Shown here: positions 19,556 through 28,208 of the stretch, piece by piece
Layout: every line of letters begins with the position of its first letter
Numbering within the stretch: the stretch's first letter is position 1
Assembly (NCBI RefSeq): GCF_009301415.1
Contig: NZ_CP045072.1
Coordinates: 407,501-471,500, forward strand
Direction of reading: 5' to 3'
DNA length: 64,000 bases
Source of the DNA: Paracoccus kondratievae
Lineage (GTDB): Bacteria > Pseudomonadota > Alphaproteobacteria > Rhodobacterales > Rhodobacteraceae
Translations under genes and position numbers: made by a program
The notes under the pieces: generated by a model
Seen by the model: the letters and a program-made list of their open reading frames with translations, nothing else
Told to the model about the DNA's origin: nothing
Databases searched by the model: none

Positions 19556-20590
19556 ATGAGCAAGACCAATCCGGGTCGCTTCTTCGAGGATTACCGCGTC
19601 GGGCAGGTGATCCGCCATGCCGTGCCGCGCACGGTCACGGCGGGCGAGCGGGCGCTGTATCACGCGCTTTATCCCGCGCGGCATGCACTATATTCCTCGG
19701 ATGAGTTTGCGGCGGCTTGCGGATTGGGGGCAAGCCCGCTGGACGATCTGATTACGTTTCACATCGTCTTTGGCAAAACGGTGCCTGATATCAGCCTGAA
19801 TGCGGTGGCGAATCTCGGCTATGCCGAGGGGCGCTTCCTCCGGCCGGTGCGGCCGGGCGACACGCTGCGTTCGGAATCCGAGGTGATCGGGCTCAAGGAG
19901 AACTCGAACGGCAAATCTGGTGTGGTCTGGGTCCGCACCCGTGGCCTGAACCAGCATGACGAGGTGGTGCTGGAATATGTGCGCTGGGTCATGGTGCGCA
20001 AAGGCGATACCGGGGCCGCGGCACCAGATGCGGTGGTGCCCGATCTGGCGAAATCCGTCGCGCCTGATGATCTGGTCGTGCCCGAGGGGCTGGATTTCCA
20101 GAACTATGATTTCGAGCTTGCGGGTGAGCCGCATCGCTGGGGCGACTATCAGACCGGCGAAATTATCGACCATGTCGATGGTGTCACCATCGAAGAGGCC
20201 GAGCATATGCTTGCCACCCGGCTGTGGCAGAACACCGCCAAGGTGCATTTCGACGCCACTTTCCGCGATGACGGGCGGCGGCTGATCTATGGCGGCCATG
20301 TCATCAGCATGGCGCGTGCGCTCAGCTTCAACGGGCTGGCCAATGCTCAGATGATCGTGGCGCTGAACGGCGGTGCCCATGCCAACCCCTGTTTCGCGGG
20401 GGACACGATCCGCGCCTGGTCCGAGGTTCTGGACAAGGCCGATACCCCGGCCCCCGGCGTTGGCGCGATCCGATTGCGGCTTGTCGCGCATAAGAGCGAG
20501 GCTGGTGATCACGCTTTGCGCGGCGCGGATGGAAAATACGCGCCTCAGGTGCTTCTGGACCTCGATTACTGGGCGCTGATGCCCAAATGA
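19556..20590 (+). CDS. mch: Mesaconyl-CoA hydratase (MaoC double hot-dog)
   Basis: A 344-residue protein made of two MaoC-like hot-dog halves: NPGRFFEDYRVGQVIRHAVP at the N-terminus with LGASPLDDLITFHIVFGKTV, and a second half with GDYQTGEIIDHVDGVTIEEA and HVISMARALSFNGLANAQMI. It hydrates mesaconyl-C1-CoA to beta-methylmalyl-CoA in the ethylmalonyl-CoA pathway for acetate and C1 assimilation. Size and two-domain form match the Rhodobacter enzyme, and the neighbours mcl2 and sdh are as in that genus. No other pathway genes (ccr, ecm, mcd) are in the window. Confidence 0.88.
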   Translation: MSKTNPGRFFEDYRVGQVIRHAVPRTVTAGERALYHALYPARHALYSSDEFAAACGLGASPLDDLITFHIVFGKTVPDISLNAVANLGYAEGRFLRPVRPGDTLRSESEVIGLKENSNGKSGVVWVRTRGLNQHDEVVLEYVRWVMVRKGDTGAAAPDAVVPDLAKSVAPDDLVVPEGLDFQNYDFELAGEPHRWGDYQTGEIIDHVDGVTIEEAEHMLATRLWQNTAKVHFDATFRDDGRRLIYGGHVISMARALSFNGLANAQMIVALNGGAHANPCFAGDTIRAWSEVLDKADTPAPGVGAIRLRLVAHKSEAGDHALRGADGKYAPQVLLDLDYWALMPK

Positions 20591-20717
20591 GCGCCTTGCA
20601 GGCCGGTGCGCGAATCGTTGTCGGACCGGCCTGAGCATGACCAAAATCCTCGGTTATCCGGGGAAATCGAACGAGTCCGTACTGATACCGCAATCATGCC
20701 GGCGAATATGACGGGTC

Positions 20718-20748
20718 TGTGATCACGGCTGGCATGTGCGTGATCACA
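20718..20748 (+). promoter_or_regulatory. Tandem GTGATCAC operator upstream of sdhC
   Basis: Two perfect GTGATCAC palindromes at 20719-20726 and 20740-20747, 21 bp apart. They sit inside a 10-bp-armed inverted repeat (TGTGATCACG / CGTGATCACA) and are followed by AAAAGCGGAAA. The same arrangement precedes sucC. It lies 145 bp before the sdhC start in a 302-bp gap between mch and sdhC. A weak -10-like TATGTA lies downstream near 20779; otherwise the gap shows nothing recognisable. Confidence 0.62.
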
Positions 20749-20892
20749 AAAGCGGAAAATCTGTCCGATATCCGTCTTATGTATGGCATCCACCCGTGAC
20801 AGATGCGACAAGGCGGCTAAAAGCAAACCCAATTTCGGCCAGCCCTCGCCGCCAGCCGTTGCGTGCGGGGCCTGAACGCAGGAGAGCGCATC

Positions 20893-21285
20893 ATGGCTGA
20901 CGTCAACCGGGGCAACCGGCCATTGTCACCACATTTGCAGGTCTATCGCCTGCCCCTCGCCGCAATCACCTCGATCATGACCCGCATCACCGGCCATGCG
21001 CTGGTCGCGGGGATCGTGCTGATCGTCTGGTGGCTGGTCGCCGCCGTCACCTCGCCCGGCGCCTTTGCCTGCGCAGACTGGGTGGTGCGGTCCTGGCTTG
21101 GCTTTATCATCCTGACCGGCTCGATGTGGGCATTGTGGTATCACCTGCTCGCCGGGTTGCGTCACCTGTTCTACGACGCCGGCTACGGTCTTGAGATCGA
21201 GCAGGCCAAGAAATCCAGTCAGGCGCTGATCGCCGGTTCGGTCGTGCTGGCCGTGCTGACGCTGATCGTCTTTTTCGCGTTCTGA
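20893..21285 (+). CDS. sdhC: Succinate dehydrogenase cytochrome b556 subunit
   Basis: A 130-residue membrane anchor with three helices. The N-terminus is RPLSPHLQVYRLPLAAITSI, with the RITGHAL segment of the SdhC family, and helix three ends the chain. The His in WYHLLAGLRHLFYD is the likely haem b ligand. The start is set at 20893 because AGGAG lies 8 nt upstream; a start 10 codons earlier (20863) is possible but lacks family support. It anchors SdhAB to the membrane and helps form the ubiquinone site. Confidence 0.94.
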   Translation: MADVNRGNRPLSPHLQVYRLPLAAITSIMTRITGHALVAGIVLIVWWLVAAVTSPGAFACADWVVRSWLGFIILTGSMWALWYHLLAGLRHLFYDAGYGLEIEQAKKSSQALIAGSVVLAVLTLIVFFAF

Positions 21286-21301
21286 GGAAAGGGCAGGGAT
21301 C

Positions 21302-21691
21302 ATGCGTTATCTTACTCCCCGCAAAACCGCCGAGGGTCTTGGCTCGGCGCACGAGGGCACCCAGCACCACTGGGCCATGACGGTTTCGGCCGTGGCGCTG
21401 GCCGTGCTGACCCCGCTGTTCATGATCGTGGTGGCCCGCGCCATCGGCCTGTCGCAAGATCAGCTTCTGGCCTATTTCGGCCGGCCCTTCCCCGCCGTCA
21501 TCACCGCGCTCTTTGTTGTCGTGGGCATGATCCACTTTATCAAAGGCACCCGGATCATGATCGACGACTATTTCCGGGGTGGCGCGCGCAAGGCTGCCAT
21601 CATCATTTCAATCATTTTCGGCTGGGCGGTCATCGCTGCCGCCGTTTATGCGCTGGCCCGGATGGGTCTGGGCGCGATCGTCGTCGTCTGA
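21302..21691 (+). CDS. sdhD: Succinate dehydrogenase hydrophobic anchor subunit
   Basis: A 129-residue protein with three membrane helices. The N-terminus MRYLTPRKTAEGLGSAHEGT is typical of alphaproteobacterial SdhD, followed by QHHWAMTVSAVALAVLTPLF. The loop HFIKGTRIMIDDYFRG includes the conserved residues near the quinone site. It lies between sdhC (16 nt upstream) and sdhA (9 nt downstream) in one operon. Confidence 0.93.
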   Translation: MRYLTPRKTAEGLGSAHEGTQHHWAMTVSAVALAVLTPLFMIVVARAIGLSQDQLLAYFGRPFPAVITALFVVVGMIHFIKGTRIMIDDYFRGGARKAAIIISIIFGWAVIAAAVYALARMGLGAIVVV

Positions 21692-21700
21692 GGTTCCGCA

Positions 21701-23503
21701 ATGGCTGCTTACAAATACGAAACGCACGAATATGACGTGGTGGTCGTGGGCGCCGGCGGCGCGGGCCTGCGCGCGACGCTGGGCATGGCTGAACAGGGTC
21801 TGCGCACCGCCTGCGTGACCAAGGTCTTTCCGACCCGCTCGCATACGGTCGCCGCGCAGGGCGGCATCGCTGCCAGCCTGTCGAACATGGGTCCCGACCA
21901 TTGGCAGTGGCACATGTATGACACCGTCAAGGGCTCGGACTGGCTGGGCGACACTGACGCGATGGAGTACCTCGCGCGCGAGGCTCCCAAGGCCGTTTAT
22001 GAGCTGGAACACTATGGTGTTCCCTTCAGCCGCACCGAAGAGGGCAAGATCTATCAGCGCCCCTTTGGCGGTCACACCACTGAGTTCGGCGAAGGTCCGC
22101 CCGTGCAGCGCACCTGTGCCGCGGCCGACCGCACCGGCCACGCCATCCTGCACACGCTTTACGGCCAGTCGCTGAAGGAAAAGGCGGAATTCTTTATCGA
22201 ATATTTCGCGCTGGACCTGATCATCACCGATGGCGCCTGCACTGGCGTCGTGTGCTGGAAGCTTGATGACGGGACCATTCACGTCTTTAACGCCAAGATG
22301 GTCGTGCTGGCGACCGGTGGCTATGGCCGCGCCTATTTCAGCGCTACCTCGGCCCACACCTGCACCGGCGACGGTGGCGGCATGGTGGCCCGCGCGGGTC
22401 TGCCGCTGCAGGATATGGAATTCGTGCAGTTCCACCCGACCGGCATCTATGGTTCGGGCTGCCTGATCACCGAGGGTGCACGCGGTGAGGGCGGCTATCT
22501 GACCAACAGCGAGGGTGAGCGGTTCATGGAGCGTTACGCTCCGACCTATAAGGACCTTGCCAGCCGCGACGTGGTTTCGCGCTGCATCACCATCGAGATC
22601 CGCGAAGGCCGCGGCGTTGGTCCGCATAAGGATCATATGTATCTGAACCTGATGCACCTGCCGCCGGAAAGCCTGGCCGAGCGTCTGCCGGGCATCAGCG
22701 AATCGGCCAAGATCTTTGCCGGTGTCGATGTCACGCGTGAGCCGATCCCGATCTTGCCGACGGTTCACTATAATATGGGTGGCATTCCGACCAACTATTG
22801 GGGCGAGGTGCTGAACCCGACCGCCGAAAATCCCGATCAGGTCTTCCCGGGCCTGATGGCGGTGGGTGAGGCAGGCTGCGCCTCGGTTCATGGCGCGAAC
22901 CGGCTGGGCTCGAACTCGCTCATCGACCTTGTGGTCTTTGGCCGGGCTGCCGCGATCCGCGCGGGTCAGGTGATCGACCGCAAATCGGCCATCCCGACCA
23001 CGAACAAAGAGGGCGTGGACCGGGCGCTGGACCGTTTCGACCGCATCCGTCACGCCAATGGCACGGTGCCAACCGCCGAGCTGCGGCTTGAGATGCAGCG
23101 CACCATGCAGGCCGATGCAGCCGTGTTCCGCACCGACAAGACCTTGGCAGAAGGGGTCGACAAGATGCAGGTGATCGCGGGCAAGCTGAACGACCTGAAG
23201 GTCACGGATCGCAGCCTGATCTGGAACAGCGACCTGATGGAAACGCTGGAGCTGACGAACCTTATGCCCAACGCGCTTGCGACCATCGTCGCAGCCGAGG
23301 CGCGCAAGGAAAGCCGCGGCGCCCATGCGCATGAGGACTACCCCGAGCGGGATGATGCCAACTGGCGCAAGCACTCGCTTGCCTGGGTCGAAGGCAACGA
23401 TGTTAAACTGGCCTATCGGCCCGTTCACCTCGAACCTTTGACCAGGCAAGCGGAAGGCGGGATCGACCTGAAAAAGATCGCACCCAAAGCGAGGGTTTAC
23501 TGA
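21701..23503 (+). CDS. sdhA: Succinate dehydrogenase flavoprotein subunit
   Basis: A 600-residue flavoprotein. The FAD dinucleotide-binding motif is [15 protein letters not shown] (15-29). The FAD-linked histidine is His48 in [10 protein letters not shown]. Substrate-binding and catalytic residues lie in [20 protein letters not shown] and in the [20 protein letters not shown] region. It oxidises succinate to fumarate. It is full length, and its stop overlaps by one base the start of the next lipoprotein gene. Confidence 0.97.
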   Translation: MAAYKYETHEYDVVVVGAGGAGLRATLGMAEQGLRTACVTKVFPTRSHTVAAQGGIAASLSNMGPDHWQWHMYDTVKGSDWLGDTDAMEYLAREAPKAVYELEHYGVPFSRTEEGKIYQRPFGGHTTEFGEGPPVQRTCAAADRTGHAILHTLYGQSLKEKAEFFIEYFALDLIITDGACTGVVCWKLDDGTIHVFNAKMVVLATGGYGRAYFSATSAHTCTGDGGGMVARAGLPLQDMEFVQFHPTGIYGSGCLITEGARGEGGYLTNSEGERFMERYAPTYKDLASRDVVSRCITIEIREGRGVGPHKDHMYLNLMHLPPESLAERLPGISESAKIFAGVDVTREPIPILPTVHYNMGGIPTNYWGEVLNPTAENPDQVFPGLMAVGEAGCASVHGANRLGSNSLIDLVVFGRAAAIRAGQVIDRKSAIPTTNKEGVDRALDRFDRIRHANGTVPTAELRLEMQRTMQADAAVFRTDKTLAEGVDKMQVIAGKLNDLKVTDRSLIWNSDLMETLELTNLMPNALATIVAAEARKESRGAHAHEDYPERDDANWRKHSLAWVEGNDVKLAYRPVHLEPLTRQAEGGIDLKKIAPKARVY

Positions 23504-23862
23504 TGCGTCTTCCTCTGATCCTGACTGTTGCCGCGTTGGCCCTGTCGGGCTGCGTGGTCCAGAATCCCGGCATGGCGCCGGTGCCGGCTCCGCTGCCTCC
23601 GGTTACCACTCCGGCGCCTGATGCGGCGGCCAGCTCTTCTGCGCGCGTCGTCATCAACCGCGAGATGGCCAAGCGCCTGCCGGGTGCCAATGTCGCGCCC
23701 TATACCGACTGCGTGATCCAGAACGCCACCAGCGCGGAACTGGCCAGCATCGCCGCCGCCGGAGCGGCCGGGGCAGGGGATTCGGTCGCCGCCATCGTCG
23801 GCCGGCCCGCGACGTCGCAATGTATCGCCAGCGCCGCCGCAGCGGCAAAAGGCACTGCGTGA
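23503..23862 (+). CDS. Predicted lipoprotein encoded within the sdh operon
   Basis: A 119-residue protein. Its signal peptide [17 protein letters not shown] ends in a lipobox LSGC, with lipidated Cys17, followed by a proline/alanine-rich linker and a domain with two further cysteines (YTDCVIQNA and TSQCIASAA) that could form a disulfide. The ATG overlaps the sdhA stop. No known function; its fixed place after sdhA suggests envelope-related or assembly help, but that is only an inference from location. Confidence 0.72.
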   Translation: MRLPLILTVAALALSGCVVQNPGMAPVPAPLPPVTTPAPDAAASSSARVVINREMAKRLPGANVAPYTDCVIQNATSAELASIAAAGAAGAGDSVAAIVGRPATSQCIASAAAAAKGTA

Positions 23863-24185
23863 TGAGCCGGCGCGGTCTGCGCATGGGTCCTGGTCTTGTC
23901 CCGGCACTGCTGGGGCTGGCCGCCTGTGCGACCGCGCCGATTCCTGTCGAACAGGCCGAGCGTGCCTGCCTTAGCGCGGCGCTTGATGCCCGCGCGCCCC
24001 GCACCGAAGTTGGCTTCGGCGTTGGTTCGCACGGGGTGCGCGGCGGTTATGTCAAGGTGGGCATGTCCTCGGACTATATCATGGGTCGCGACCCGTCCGA
24101 GATCTTTAACCAATGCGTCCTGCGCCGGTCGGGCCAGATGCCCACACGGCCGCTTTACGATCAGCCGGGTTGGGGGGCGCGCTGA
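23862..24185 (+). CDS. Second predicted lipoprotein encoded within the sdh operon
   Basis: A 107-residue protein starting at the ATG that overlaps the previous stop (ATGA). The signal MSRRGLRMGPGLVPALLGLAAC ends in lipobox LAAC. The mature part has VEQAERACLSAALDA, a glycine-rich VGFGVGSHGVRGGYVKVG strand and a DPSEIFNQCVLRRSGQMP segment, again with a cysteine pair. A start at the internal ATG (23883) is equally good for a signal peptide. It resembles the preceding lipoprotein in size and cysteine pattern but not obviously in sequence. Function unknown. Confidence 0.68.
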   Translation: MSRRGLRMGPGLVPALLGLAACATAPIPVEQAERACLSAALDARAPRTEVGFGVGSHGVRGGYVKVGMSSDYIMGRDPSEIFNQCVLRRSGQMPTRPLYDQPGWGAR

Positions 24186-25039
24186 TGTGTGCGGGCGATG
24201 GTCGCCAGGCGCCGCGCGCCGCGCGCCGGCTGACCGTTCATGTCGGGGTTCAAAAGACCGGCTCGACTGCGTTCCATCATTTCATCAAGCTGAATTCTGC
24301 CCGGATCCTGCGCCATCTGGTCGTTGCAAATGAGCTGATCAATATTCAGACGCGCGCGCTGGGGCGGGCTGCGATTGCCTTTAGCCTTAACCCCGATGCC
24401 GGGACCGAAGCTGCCCTGCGTCGCACCTTTGCCGGGATTCTGGCCGCTCTGCCCGCGGGTGACCAGCCGGTCCTGCTGACGCATGAGAACCTGGCAGGTG
24501 CCATGCCCGGCAATGGGGGCGAGACGCAGCTGTTCCCGATGCTGCCCCGGATCGCGAGGTTGCTGGTCAAAGAGGCGCAGGGCTTTGATCTGAGCTTTGT
24601 CTGCTACACCCGCCGGCAGGAACAGTGGCTGGAAAGCGTCTGGGCCCAGGCGATCAGGACCGACGGCTATACCGGGACCTATGCCCAGTTCCTGCAAGAA
24701 ACAGCGGGCATTGCTGGCTGGAACGATCTGACTGCGCGCCTTGCGGATGCCATCGGCGCGGATCGCCTGCTTTGCCTCGCGGTCGAGGAAGAAGAGCACC
24801 GGCTGAAGCCCGGTTGCCGTCTTTTGCGCCACGCTGGCCTGCCGGACGAAGAAATCGCCGCACTTGAGCCGCTGGACCAGCCGGTCATGGCGCGGCTCAA
24901 CGCCGGGGCGCTGGAATTCATGCGCCAAGTCAATGCGGCGCCGCTTAACCCCCATGCCCGGGCCAAGATCGCAAGGCTCGTCACCCGCTGCCAACCCTTG
25001 TTCAACGCTGATTTTCGGCCGCAAGGAAATCTCTCATAG
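24185..25039 (+). CDS. Sulfotransferase-like P-loop protein
   Basis: A 284-residue protein. The N-terminal LTVHVGVQKTGSTAFHHF is the PAPS-binding 5'-phosphosulfate loop of the sulfotransferase superfamily (KTGST), and FVCYTRRQEQWLESVW is the likely 3'-phosphate-binding strand, with the R-R-Q pattern of bacterial glycan sulfotransferases. It starts in an ATGA overlap with the preceding lipoprotein and ends 9 nt before sdhB. The sequence shows no link to succinate oxidation. It may modify a surface polysaccharide or lipid. It looks like a passenger inserted in the sdh operon. Confidence 0.72.
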   Translation: MCAGDGRQAPRAARRLTVHVGVQKTGSTAFHHFIKLNSARILRHLVVANELINIQTRALGRAAIAFSLNPDAGTEAALRRTFAGILAALPAGDQPVLLTHENLAGAMPGNGGETQLFPMLPRIARLLVKEAQGFDLSFVCYTRRQEQWLESVWAQAIRTDGYTGTYAQFLQETAGIAGWNDLTARLADAIGADRLLCLAVEEEEHRLKPGCRLLRHAGLPDEEIAALEPLDQPVMARLNAGALEFMRQVNAAPLNPHARAKIARLVTRCQPLFNADFRPQGNLS

Positions 25040-25048
25040 GAGTACCCA

Positions 25049-25828
25049 ATGGTCCAACTTACCCTTCCCAAGAACAGCCGGATGCGGGTCGGAAAGACCT
25101 GGCCGAAGCCCGAAGGCGCAACCAATGTCCGCCGCTTCAACATCTATCGCTGGGATCCGGACAGCGGTGAAAACCCACGCATCGACACCTATTTCGTCGA
25201 TCTGGACAAATGCGGCCCGATGATTCTGGATGCGCTGATCAAGATCAAGAACGAGATTGATCCGACGCTGACCTTCCGCCGCTCGTGCCGCGAGGGGATC
25301 TGTGGATCCTGCGCGATGAACATTGACGGCGGCAACCATCTGGCCTGCATCTACGGCATTGATGAGGTCAAGGGCGATGTGAACATCTACCCGCTGCCGC
25401 ATATGCCGGTGGTCAAGGACCTGGTGCCGGACCTGACGCATTTCTATGCCCAGCACGCCTCGGTCCAGCCCTATCTGATCACCGAGACGCCCAATCCCGA
25501 CAAGGAATGGCGTCAGTCGATCGAAGACCGCAAAAAGCTTGATGGTCTTTATGAGTGCATCCTCTGCGCCTCGTGCTCGACCTCGTGCCCCAGCTACTGG
25601 TGGAACGGCGACCGCTATCTTGGCCCGGCGGCGCTGCTGCATGCCTATCGCTGGATCATCGATTCGCGCGATGAAGCCACGGGCGAGCGGCTGGATGCGC
25701 TTGAAGACCCGTTCAAGCTGTATCGTTGTCACACGATCATGAACTGCACCAACACCTGCCCGAAAGGGCTGAACCCGGCCAAGGCGATTGCCTCGATCAA
25801 GCATATGATGGTGGATCGGATCGTCTGA
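25049..25828 (+). CDS. sdhB: Succinate dehydrogenase iron-sulfur subunit
   Basis: A 259-residue iron-sulfur protein. The [2Fe-2S] ligands are Cys80, Cys85, Cys88 and Cys100 ([10 protein letters not shown] and HLAC). The [4Fe-4S] and [3Fe-4S] ligands lie in [15 protein letters not shown], in the Cys of [18 protein letters not shown], and near it. It transfers electrons from SdhA to ubiquinone. A GGAG site lies before the start. In this operon it is separated from sdhA by two lipoprotein genes and a sulfotransferase gene. Confidence 0.96.
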   Translation: MVQLTLPKNSRMRVGKTWPKPEGATNVRRFNIYRWDPDSGENPRIDTYFVDLDKCGPMILDALIKIKNEIDPTLTFRRSCREGICGSCAMNIDGGNHLACIYGIDEVKGDVNIYPLPHMPVVKDLVPDLTHFYAQHASVQPYLITETPNPDKEWRQSIEDRKKLDGLYECILCASCSTSCPSYWWNGDRYLGPAALLHAYRWIIDSRDEATGERLDALEDPFKLYRCHTIMNCTNTCPKGLNPAKAIASIKHMMVDRIV

Positions 25829-25956
25829 TTTGCCCTGACATCATGGCTGCCATGACGGCCATGGCGGATTTACGCCGCGTCGCAGAGCTGGATTTTTCTG
25901 CGATGCGGCGTTATCTGTTTGGCAGGGAGGACAAAGCACGATCCGGAGATTCCGAG

Positions 25957-26118
25957 ATGACCTCCTCTGCCGTTACGCAAGAAAACGTTACCCCCCTGAC
26001 CCCGCGCAAGCCGCAAAAGGTCCAGGATCGCGAGGCGCTGGCCGTTCTGGAGCAGATGTTCGGCTATTTCAGCTTTGCGCCGATGCCGCTGGAAGCTGAT
26101 CTGCGTCAGGCTGCCTGA
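25957..26118 (+). CDS. Small protein of 53 residues after sdhB
   Basis: An ATG at 25957 preceded by GGAG opens a 53-codon frame: a disordered, charged N-terminus, then DREALAVLEQMFGYFSF and a short tail. Small proteins ending in an EQM-Y/F-x-YF motif are, to my recollection, common near sdhB in Rhodobacterales; I could not check this here. It is hydrophilic, without signal or cysteine. It may be cotranscribed with sdhB, 128 bp upstream. A longer in-frame extension upstream overlaps the end of sdhB and is not used. Confidence 0.5.
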   Translation: MTSSAVTQENVTPLTPRKPQKVQDREALAVLEQMFGYFSFAPMPLEADLRQAA

Positions 26119-26188
26119 TCCCGGGACCGTCGGCAGCTTTGGGTGCAGTTCTTGCGATTGCGCCCGCTAGCGCGTTTCTATGCCGCCT

Positions 26189-26225
26189 TTTTGCCACGAA
26201 ATTTCTGTTAAGATACGTGGCAAAA
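26189..26225. promoter_or_regulatory. Inverted repeat upstream of the DUF1989 gene
   Basis: Perfect 10-bp arms (TTTTGCCACG / CGTGGCAAAA) separated by 17 nt, ending 40 bp before the gene start. There is no T-run after the second arm in the plus direction. An operator is the more natural reading; a weak terminator for the sdh transcript is the alternative. Confidence 0.45.
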
Positions 26226-26265
26226 CAGGGTTGCGATATCGTGGTGTCGCTCCTAGCATCGCCGC

Positions 26266-27099
26266 ATGACCCGCAATATTCCCGAAGATGCCGCCGACCG
26301 TCGGGCCGTTCGCCCGGTGATCTGTTATCCCAACGAGACGCTGCCTGACCCGGATCTGCCGGGACTGCAGACGCTGCGGCTGACGGCACGCAAATCGGGC
26401 GAATGTCTGGTACCGCCGCGCGAGGCGCGCTGCTTTCACGTCCCTGCCGGCCATTTTTTTCGCATCACCAGCGTCGAAGGGCCGCAGGTCGGCGATCTGA
26501 ATTTGTGGTCTGCGGCCGACCCGCGTGAGCGTTTTTACTCGGGCAAGACCCGGGCGCTGCATGGCACGCATCTGACGCGCGGGGACCGGATGTGGTCCAG
26601 CTTTCCGCATCTGCGCCCCATGGCGACGGTGACCGAGGATACGCTGGAGTGGTATGGCATTGATGAATTCGGCGGCTCGGTCCATGACGTGATCGGTACA
26701 CGTTGCGATCCCTATACGCACCGGCTGCTTAGCGGGCAGGATTATCACCATTGCTGCCATTCGAATCTGGTCAATGCGTTGATGGCCGATCTGAACCTGT
26801 CGCGAGACGAGGCCGAACCGCTGGTGCATGACGTGCTGAACGTTTTCATGTGCACCGGTTTTACCCGCGATACTGGCCAGTATTTCATGAAAACCAGCCC
26901 GGTGCGTCCCGGAGACTATCTTGAATTCTATGCCGAAATCGACCTGATCGGCGGGCTTTCGGCCTGTCCGGGCGGCGATTGCGGCAGCGAGCACTCCAGT
27001 GACGCTGCCGCATGCTATCCCCTGCTGGTCGAGATCTTTGCGCCGCTTGGTCCGACGGTACGCGAACAGCCCCGCTCCAGCAGTTACAGCTGGCCTTAA
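26266..27099 (+). CDS. DUF1989 (urea carboxylase-associated) family protein
   Basis: A 277-residue soluble protein. The DUF1989 core shows ARCFHVPAGHFFRITSVEGP and QVGDLNLWSA, a His/Cys-rich stretch YHHCCHSNLVNALM, and the hallmark LIGGLSACPGGDC. In several bacteria such proteins are encoded beside urea carboxylase or urea transporters and may act in urea or one-carbon amine metabolism. The urease genes in this window are 34 kb away and no urea carboxylase is near. The stop overlaps the convergent UPF0173 gene by 4 bp. Confidence 0.8.
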   Translation: MTRNIPEDAADRRAVRPVICYPNETLPDPDLPGLQTLRLTARKSGECLVPPREARCFHVPAGHFFRITSVEGPQVGDLNLWSAADPRERFYSGKTRALHGTHLTRGDRMWSSFPHLRPMATVTEDTLEWYGIDEFGGSVHDVIGTRCDPYTHRLLSGQDYHHCCHSNLVNALMADLNLSRDEAEPLVHDVLNVFMCTGFTRDTGQYFMKTSPVRPGDYLEFYAEIDLIGGLSACPGGDCGSEHSSDAAACYPLLVEIFAPLGPTVREQPRSSSYSWP

Positions 27100-27788
27100 A
27101 GGGTGATCGGCTGCATGACCTCAGGCTCGATCACCTGAACGCCGGGCAGGCCCGCTTTCAGCGGCTCGGCATCCTGTGCCAGCAGCGGGAAGGTCCGATA
27201 GTGGCAGGGTATCACGGTCCTGAAGTTGAAATACTTCCGCGCTGCCCAGGCTGCGCGCTCCATATCCATGGTGAAATGCCCGCCGGCCGACAGGATGCCG
27301 ATGTCGGGCTGGTGATATTCGCCCATCCACCCCATGTCGGCCATGATGTCGGTGTCGCCTGAAACATAGATCACATGGCCCTCGCCCGCGATCATATAGC
27401 CCGACTCATGTCCGGCATAGACCGGTCCCTCGTTCCCATCGAAGGACGAGGAATGTGCGGCATTGACCATGGTGACGCGGGCTCCGCCCAGATCGACCGT
27501 GCCGCCTTTGTTAAAGCCGATACCTTCAATGCCCTGATGGGTCTGCCAGGTGTTGATCAGGTCATAGATGCCGGCGACCGGGATTTTCAGTTCGCGTGCG
27601 ATGGACAGTGTATCCCCGGTGTGGTCGCCATGACCGTGGGTCAGCAGGACATGGGTTGCGCCGGTAATCGCCTCGTCACGCCTGTCGGCAGGAAACATCG
27701 GGTTGCCGGACAGCCAGGGGTCGATCAGGATCACGGCCTTTTCGATCTCCAGCCGGAAACCCGAATGGCCAAGCCAGGTCAGTTTCAT
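27096..27788 (-). CDS. UPF0173 metal-dependent hydrolase
   Basis: A 230-residue member of the metallo-beta-lactamase fold. It opens MKLTWLGHSGFRLEIEKAVI, with the metal motif THGHGDH (His51, His53, Asp55, His56), VNAAHSSSF, the bridging Asp in YVSGDTDI and a C-terminal IPCHYRTFPLL. The start at 27788 has AGGAG upstream and agrees with the family length; an in-frame extension to 28028 overlaps gatC and is rejected. The substrate is unknown. It is divergent from gatC. Confidence 0.88.
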   Translation of the reverse strand: MKLTWLGHSGFRLEIEKAVILIDPWLSGNPMFPADRRDEAITGATHVLLTHGHGDHTGDTLSIARELKIPVAGIYDLINTWQTHQGIEGIGFNKGGTVDLGGARVTMVNAAHSSSFDGNEGPVYAGHESGYMIAGEGHVIYVSGDTDIMADMGWMGEYHQPDIGILSAGGHFTMDMERAAWAARKYFNFRTVIPCHYRTFPLLAQDAEPLKAGLPGVQVIEPEVMQPITL

Positions 27789-27920
27789 GGAAGGGCTCCT
27801 TGCTTGTTGCTTGGCCCGCATCCTGCCAAGCCGGGTCGCGGGCGTAAAGTTCCGCCTGCACGGGTGCTTGCCCCGCCCCGGCCGCCCCGGTAAAACCCGG
27901 CCCAAGCGAAAGGAGCCCCC

Positions 27921-28208
27921 ATGGCGATCACCGAGGACGAAGCCCGCAAGGTTGCGCATCTGGCGCGGATTGCGGTCAAGGACGCCGACCTGCCCGCGCT
28001 GGCGCAGGAGCTGAACGGCATCCTGCATTTCATGGAACAGCTGAATGAAGTCGATGTCGAGGGCGTCGAGCCGATGACCGGGGTCGAGCCGATGCGTCTT
28101 AAGCGCCGTCAGGATGTCGTCACCGACGGCGAGATGCAGGACCTGATCCTGAAAAACGCGCCCGATGCGCGTGAGGGCTTCTTTGCCGTGCCGAAGGTGG
28201 TGGAATGA
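27921..28208 (+). CDS. gatC: Asp/Glu-tRNA amidotransferase subunit C
   Basis: A 95-residue protein, [20 protein letters not shown] followed by [20 protein letters not shown], the usual GatC sequence. It stabilises the GatA-GatB interaction in the complex that turns Glu-tRNA(Gln) or Asp-tRNA(Asn) into the amidated form. AAAGGAG lies upstream. Its stop overlaps gatA (ATGA). gatB is not in the window. Confidence 0.95.
   Translation: MAITEDEARKVAHLARIAVKDADLPALAQELNGILHFMEQLNEVDVEGVEPMTGVEPMRLKRRQDVVTDGEMQDLILKNAPDAREGFFAVPKVVE

Noticed and set aside
21608..23449. Antisense open frame of 613 codons over sdhA
   Set aside because: A shadow of high third-position GC; sdhA is unambiguous on the plus strand.
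27789..28028. N-terminal extension of the UPF0173 hydrolase
   Set aside because: It runs into gatC on the opposite strand and exceeds the family length; the ATG at 27788 has AGGAG.
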